From assembly GCA_965247255.1 (NCBI GenBank), contig CBDFGS010000012.1, forward strand, positions 1 to 64,000: a stretch of DNA of 64,000 nt, written 5' to 3'. Under the pieces are notes generated by a model. The model was not told where the DNA came from. It made no database searches and was given only the letters and a program-made list of their open reading frames with translations. A program made the position numbers and the translations under genes. Shown here piece after piece: positions 62,331-64,000 of this stretch. This stretch comes from CBDFGS01 sp965247255 (GTDB taxonomy: Bacteria; Chloroflexota; Dehalococcoidia; Lucifugimonadales; CAUZJF01). The first letter of the stretch is position 1, and each line of letters opens with the position of its first letter.

Positions 62331-62696
62331 CTACGGCCTGACCTTCTCCTCGATTGCGGCGATGATTCTGTCGACGCCACTTCTGGGTGGCAGCAGTTCG
62401 CCGTCGACAACAATAAGCGGACGGCGGACCAGCCTGGGCTCGTCCAGCATCAGCTCGATTAGCTCGTCGTCATCCAGCTCCTGACGCGACACGCCCAGCT
62501 TTCTAAACGAGGGGCTGACCCAGGAGAAGAACTCGCGGACCGAGCGGTCTCCGATAAGTCCGCGCAGCTCATCTTCGGAAAAGCGGCGCTCGAAAAAGTC
62601 TCGGAACTCAGGCTCCAGGCCCCTCTGGGAGAGCCACGCTCTCACCTTGGTGCAGGTGCTTCAGCGCTTATAGTAGTAGTAGCTGATCTGGGTCAT
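62331..62696 (-). CDS. ArsC/Spx-family thioredoxin-fold protein with in-frame UGA (candidate selenoprotein)
   Basis: From the ATG at 62696 the frame reads M-T-Q-I-S-Y-Y-Y-Y-K-R, then TGA (62663-62661), then S-T-C-T-K-V-R and an uninterrupted 104-residue frame to the stop at 62331. The rest matches ArsC/Spx-like proteins ('VRAWLSQRGLEPEFRDFF', 'RRPLIVVDGELL'), in which the redox site is Cys-x-x-Cys; here the first Cys position is UGA and the second is Cys15. A SECIS-like stem-loop follows. GAGG-rich ribosome sites precede the ATG. If UGA is read as selenocysteine, the protein has 121 residues with a U-S-T-C site. Otherwise translation from the GTG at 62645 would give a protein lacking the first strand and active site, or the gene is a pseudogene. 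Confidence 0.75.
62629..62663 (-). promoter_or_regulatory. Bacterial SECIS-like element after the in-frame UGA
   Basis: Minus strand: UGA at 62663-62661; 17 bases later a perfect 6-bp stem GAGAGC (62643-62638) and GCTCTC (62634-62629) closes a GTG loop (62637-62635). The loop begins 24 bases after the UGA and its first base is G. Known bacterial SECIS elements have a small apical loop with a G in its first two positions, 16-37 bases from UGA, on a 4-16 bp stem, so all criteria are met. A competing CACCT/AGGTG pairing is possible. Confidence 0.6.
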
Positions 62697-63052
62697 CCCT
62701 CGTCCTCTCCTCTTGAGGGCCTAGCATCGAAACTCGCAATGCTGGGCCGTGGTCCCGACAGGCCTGTCCTGAGCGGAGCCGAAGGGCTCACTACGAACGT
62801 AGCTTCAAAACTCGCGGTTCGTTCTGAGCGGCGGTATGTCCCCGATGCCGCATTGGGACCGGACTTAGGGAAGTGACTATGCCCAAAACCGTCGTAGGGG
62901 CGCCGCTTGCCGCGCCCACGCCGGCCTCTCGACGACTCCTCGAAATAGAGCAGTTACTTGAGAGCGTGCCAAAGACAGTTCGCCTTGATCGGCCCTTCTC
63001 GTGCAAAGCTCCTCTGAAGTCATCGCACCGCCCCTCCCGCGCCGAAAGCGCC
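62697..63052. other. 356-base intergenic region with small palindromes
   Basis: Between the homoserine dehydrogenase stop and the ArsC/Spx-like gene, both on the minus strand. It contains the perfect 12-base palindrome GACAGGCCTGTC (62757-62768), a hairpin GAGCC-gaag-GGCTC (62776-62789) and another gtaggggcg half-unit near 62896. The 'cctgtcctgagc...gaagggctcac' arrangement looks like a dispersed environmental repeat. Open frames here are unsupported. Confidence 0.4.
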
Positions 63053-64000
63053 CTATTCCCATCCCTCAATGCGCACCATCACACCGACGTCGTGAACGAC
63101 GTCCAGGTCTTCAACGAGCCGCAGCGCTCGCTGCATCGACTCCTCGTTGGCGACGTGAGTAGTCAGAACTAGCTCAGCAGTACCGGTGGCTGCGTCGGTC
63201 CCCTTCTGAAGAACCGAGTCGATGCTGATGCGCAGATCGCCGAAGATCTTGGCGATCTGCGCAAGCACTCCGTGGCGGTCCATTACCTGCATGCGAAGGT
63301 AGTACTTCGTCTCCAGCTCTCGCATCGGCCTGACCACCAGGTCCTCGTCCAAACTCAATGATGCCGGTGGAGGCACATTGCCGGCGATGCTGCGACACAC
63401 ATCCAGCAGGTCGGCCACCACCGCGCTGGTGGTCGGCAGGGACCCGGCGCCCGCGCCGTGAAACAGGATGCGGCCAGCGAGGTCCGTCTCAACCTCAACA
63501 GCGTTCAGGACGCCGTCTACCTTGGCGATGAGCTCGGACGCTGGAACGAGCACCGGGTGCACCCTTGCCTGAAGGGAGCTGCCGCGCCGGCTGGCGACCG
63601 CCATCAGCTTGATGTTGTATCCGAGCTCGCTCGCGTACCGGAAATCCCTGGCCTTGAGCCCTGCGATACCCTCCCGATGCACGTCGACGTCTCTCACTCG
63701 CGCGCGAAAAGCGAGTGTGGACAGGATAGCAAGCTTGTACGCCGCGTCGTTCCCTTCGATGTCGTCGCTGGGGTCGGCTTCCGCGTACCCCAGCTCCTGT
63801 GCCTCGTTCAAGGCCTGGTCGAAGTCCATGCCCTGCTGTGCCATCTGGGTAAGGATGTAGTTGGTCGTGCCGTTGATAATGCCATGGATGGCGATTATCT
63901 CGTTGGCGACCAGGTCGCGAAGCAGCGGAGCTATGATGGGGGTGCCGCCAGCGACACTCGCCTCGAACATCAAGTGCACTCCCCCCTCGCTAGCCGCCGT
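63053..64000 (-). CDS. hom: Homoserine dehydrogenase, N-terminus outside window
   Basis: The frame is open to the last base of the window, so the NAD(P)-binding domain is missing from view; what remains is 315 residues. The catalytic domain begins 'FEASVAGGTPII' and includes 'IHGIINGTTNYIL' and 'AQELGYAEADPSDDIEGNDAAYKL' with the conserved Asp, Glu and Lys. A C-terminal ACT domain follows from about 235 visible residues on ('YYLRMQVMDRHGVLAQIAKIFG'), which normally binds threonine for feedback control. Reduces aspartate semialdehyde to homoserine. Confidence 0.96.
   Translation of the reverse strand, partial: TAASEGGVHLMFEASVAGGTPIIAPLLRDLVANEIIAIHGIINGTTNYILTQMAQQGMDFDQALNEAQELGYAEADPSDDIEGNDAAYKLAILSTLAFRARVRDVDVHREGIAGLKARDFRYASELGYNIKLMAVASRRGSSLQARVHPVLVPASELIAKVDGVLNAVEVETDLAGRILFHGAGAGSLPTTSAVVADLLDVCRSIAGNVPPPASLSLDEDLVVRPMRELETKYYLRMQVMDRHGVLAQIAKIFGDLRISIDSVLQKGTDAATGTAELVLTTHVANEESMQRALRLVEDLDVVHDVGVMVRIEGWE

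Noticed and set aside
62331..62645. Reading the ArsC/Spx-like gene as a 104-residue protein from the GTG at 62645
   Set aside because: That start removes the first beta strand and the whole redox site, while an upstream ATG with a ribosome site is in frame through a single UGA at the catalytic position.
62873..63172. 99-codon plus-strand frame
   Set aside because: Overlaps the homoserine dehydrogenase ACT domain in antisense and begins in a repeat-like region.

Overview
The window looks like chromosome from a GC-rich, Gram-negative-type or monoderm bacterium of the Chloroflexota, most likely the SAR202/Dehalococcoidia side. This is inferred from gene content only: an 11-subunit complex I without nuoEFG, a hopanoid operon, a stand-alone DUF1800 protein, enolase-superfamily sugar-acid enzymes, a MoxR/DUF58/transglutaminase operon and frequent GTG/TTG starts. 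No 16S gene is present, so the placement is tentative.

Layout. 1-2293: the end of a prophage or phage remnant (tail protein, then a tail-fibre gene that appears split by a -1 shift in a G6 run), stopping next to a tRNA-Leu(GAG) gene. 2616-15052: housekeeping and catabolic genes (RraA-like protein, O-methyltransferase, SDR, cysteine-synthase-like enzyme, LigA, fatty-acid desaturase, S9 peptidase coupled to a two-subunit CoA-transferase, small TPR protein). 15094-18895: zinc-ribbon protein, ABC exporter, DUF1800. 19145-26558: a group of carbohydrate/sugar-acid genes (GH-like TIM barrel, rhamnonate-dehydratase-like enolase, aldo/keto reductase, CapA, FGGY kinase, 2-hydroxyacid dehydrogenase). 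26712-36796: one long minus-strand hopanoid operon (prenyl synthase, hpnH, hpnG, shc, yjbQ, hpnC, hpnD, hpnE, lipoprotein) behind a good sigma70-like promoter. 36981-38697: a complete IS1380-family insertion sequence with inverted repeats and flanking TTAA. 38876-49571: nuoABCDHIJK, a small DUF2007-like gene, then nuoLMN. 49738-50366: an AbrB-type antitoxin/Doc toxin pair with a palindromic operator. 50466-53715: queA, and greA-lysS behind a leader hairpin. 53793-60442: DUF1684, an FAD oxidase, and the MoxR/DUF58/transglutaminase operon. 60638-62312: rsmD, coaD and a coiled-coil protein. 62331-64000: an ArsC/Spx-like gene with an in-frame UGA at its first active-site cysteine, and homoserine dehydrogenase running off the window.

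The observation I rate highest is the ArsC/Spx-like gene at 62331-62696. Its reading frame is broken only by a TGA where relatives carry the first Cys of a CxxC motif, and a small stem-loop with a G-starting loop lies 23 nt downstream. Both fit a selenocysteine codon with a bacterial SECIS element. Other points are a lipoprotein ending the hopanoid operon that has a beta-lactamase-family fold but has lost every catalytic motif, a 15-bp tandem-repeat expansion beside the aspartate-rich motif of HpnC, the tail-fibre frameshift, and an operator-like palindrome over the toxin-antitoxin promoter.
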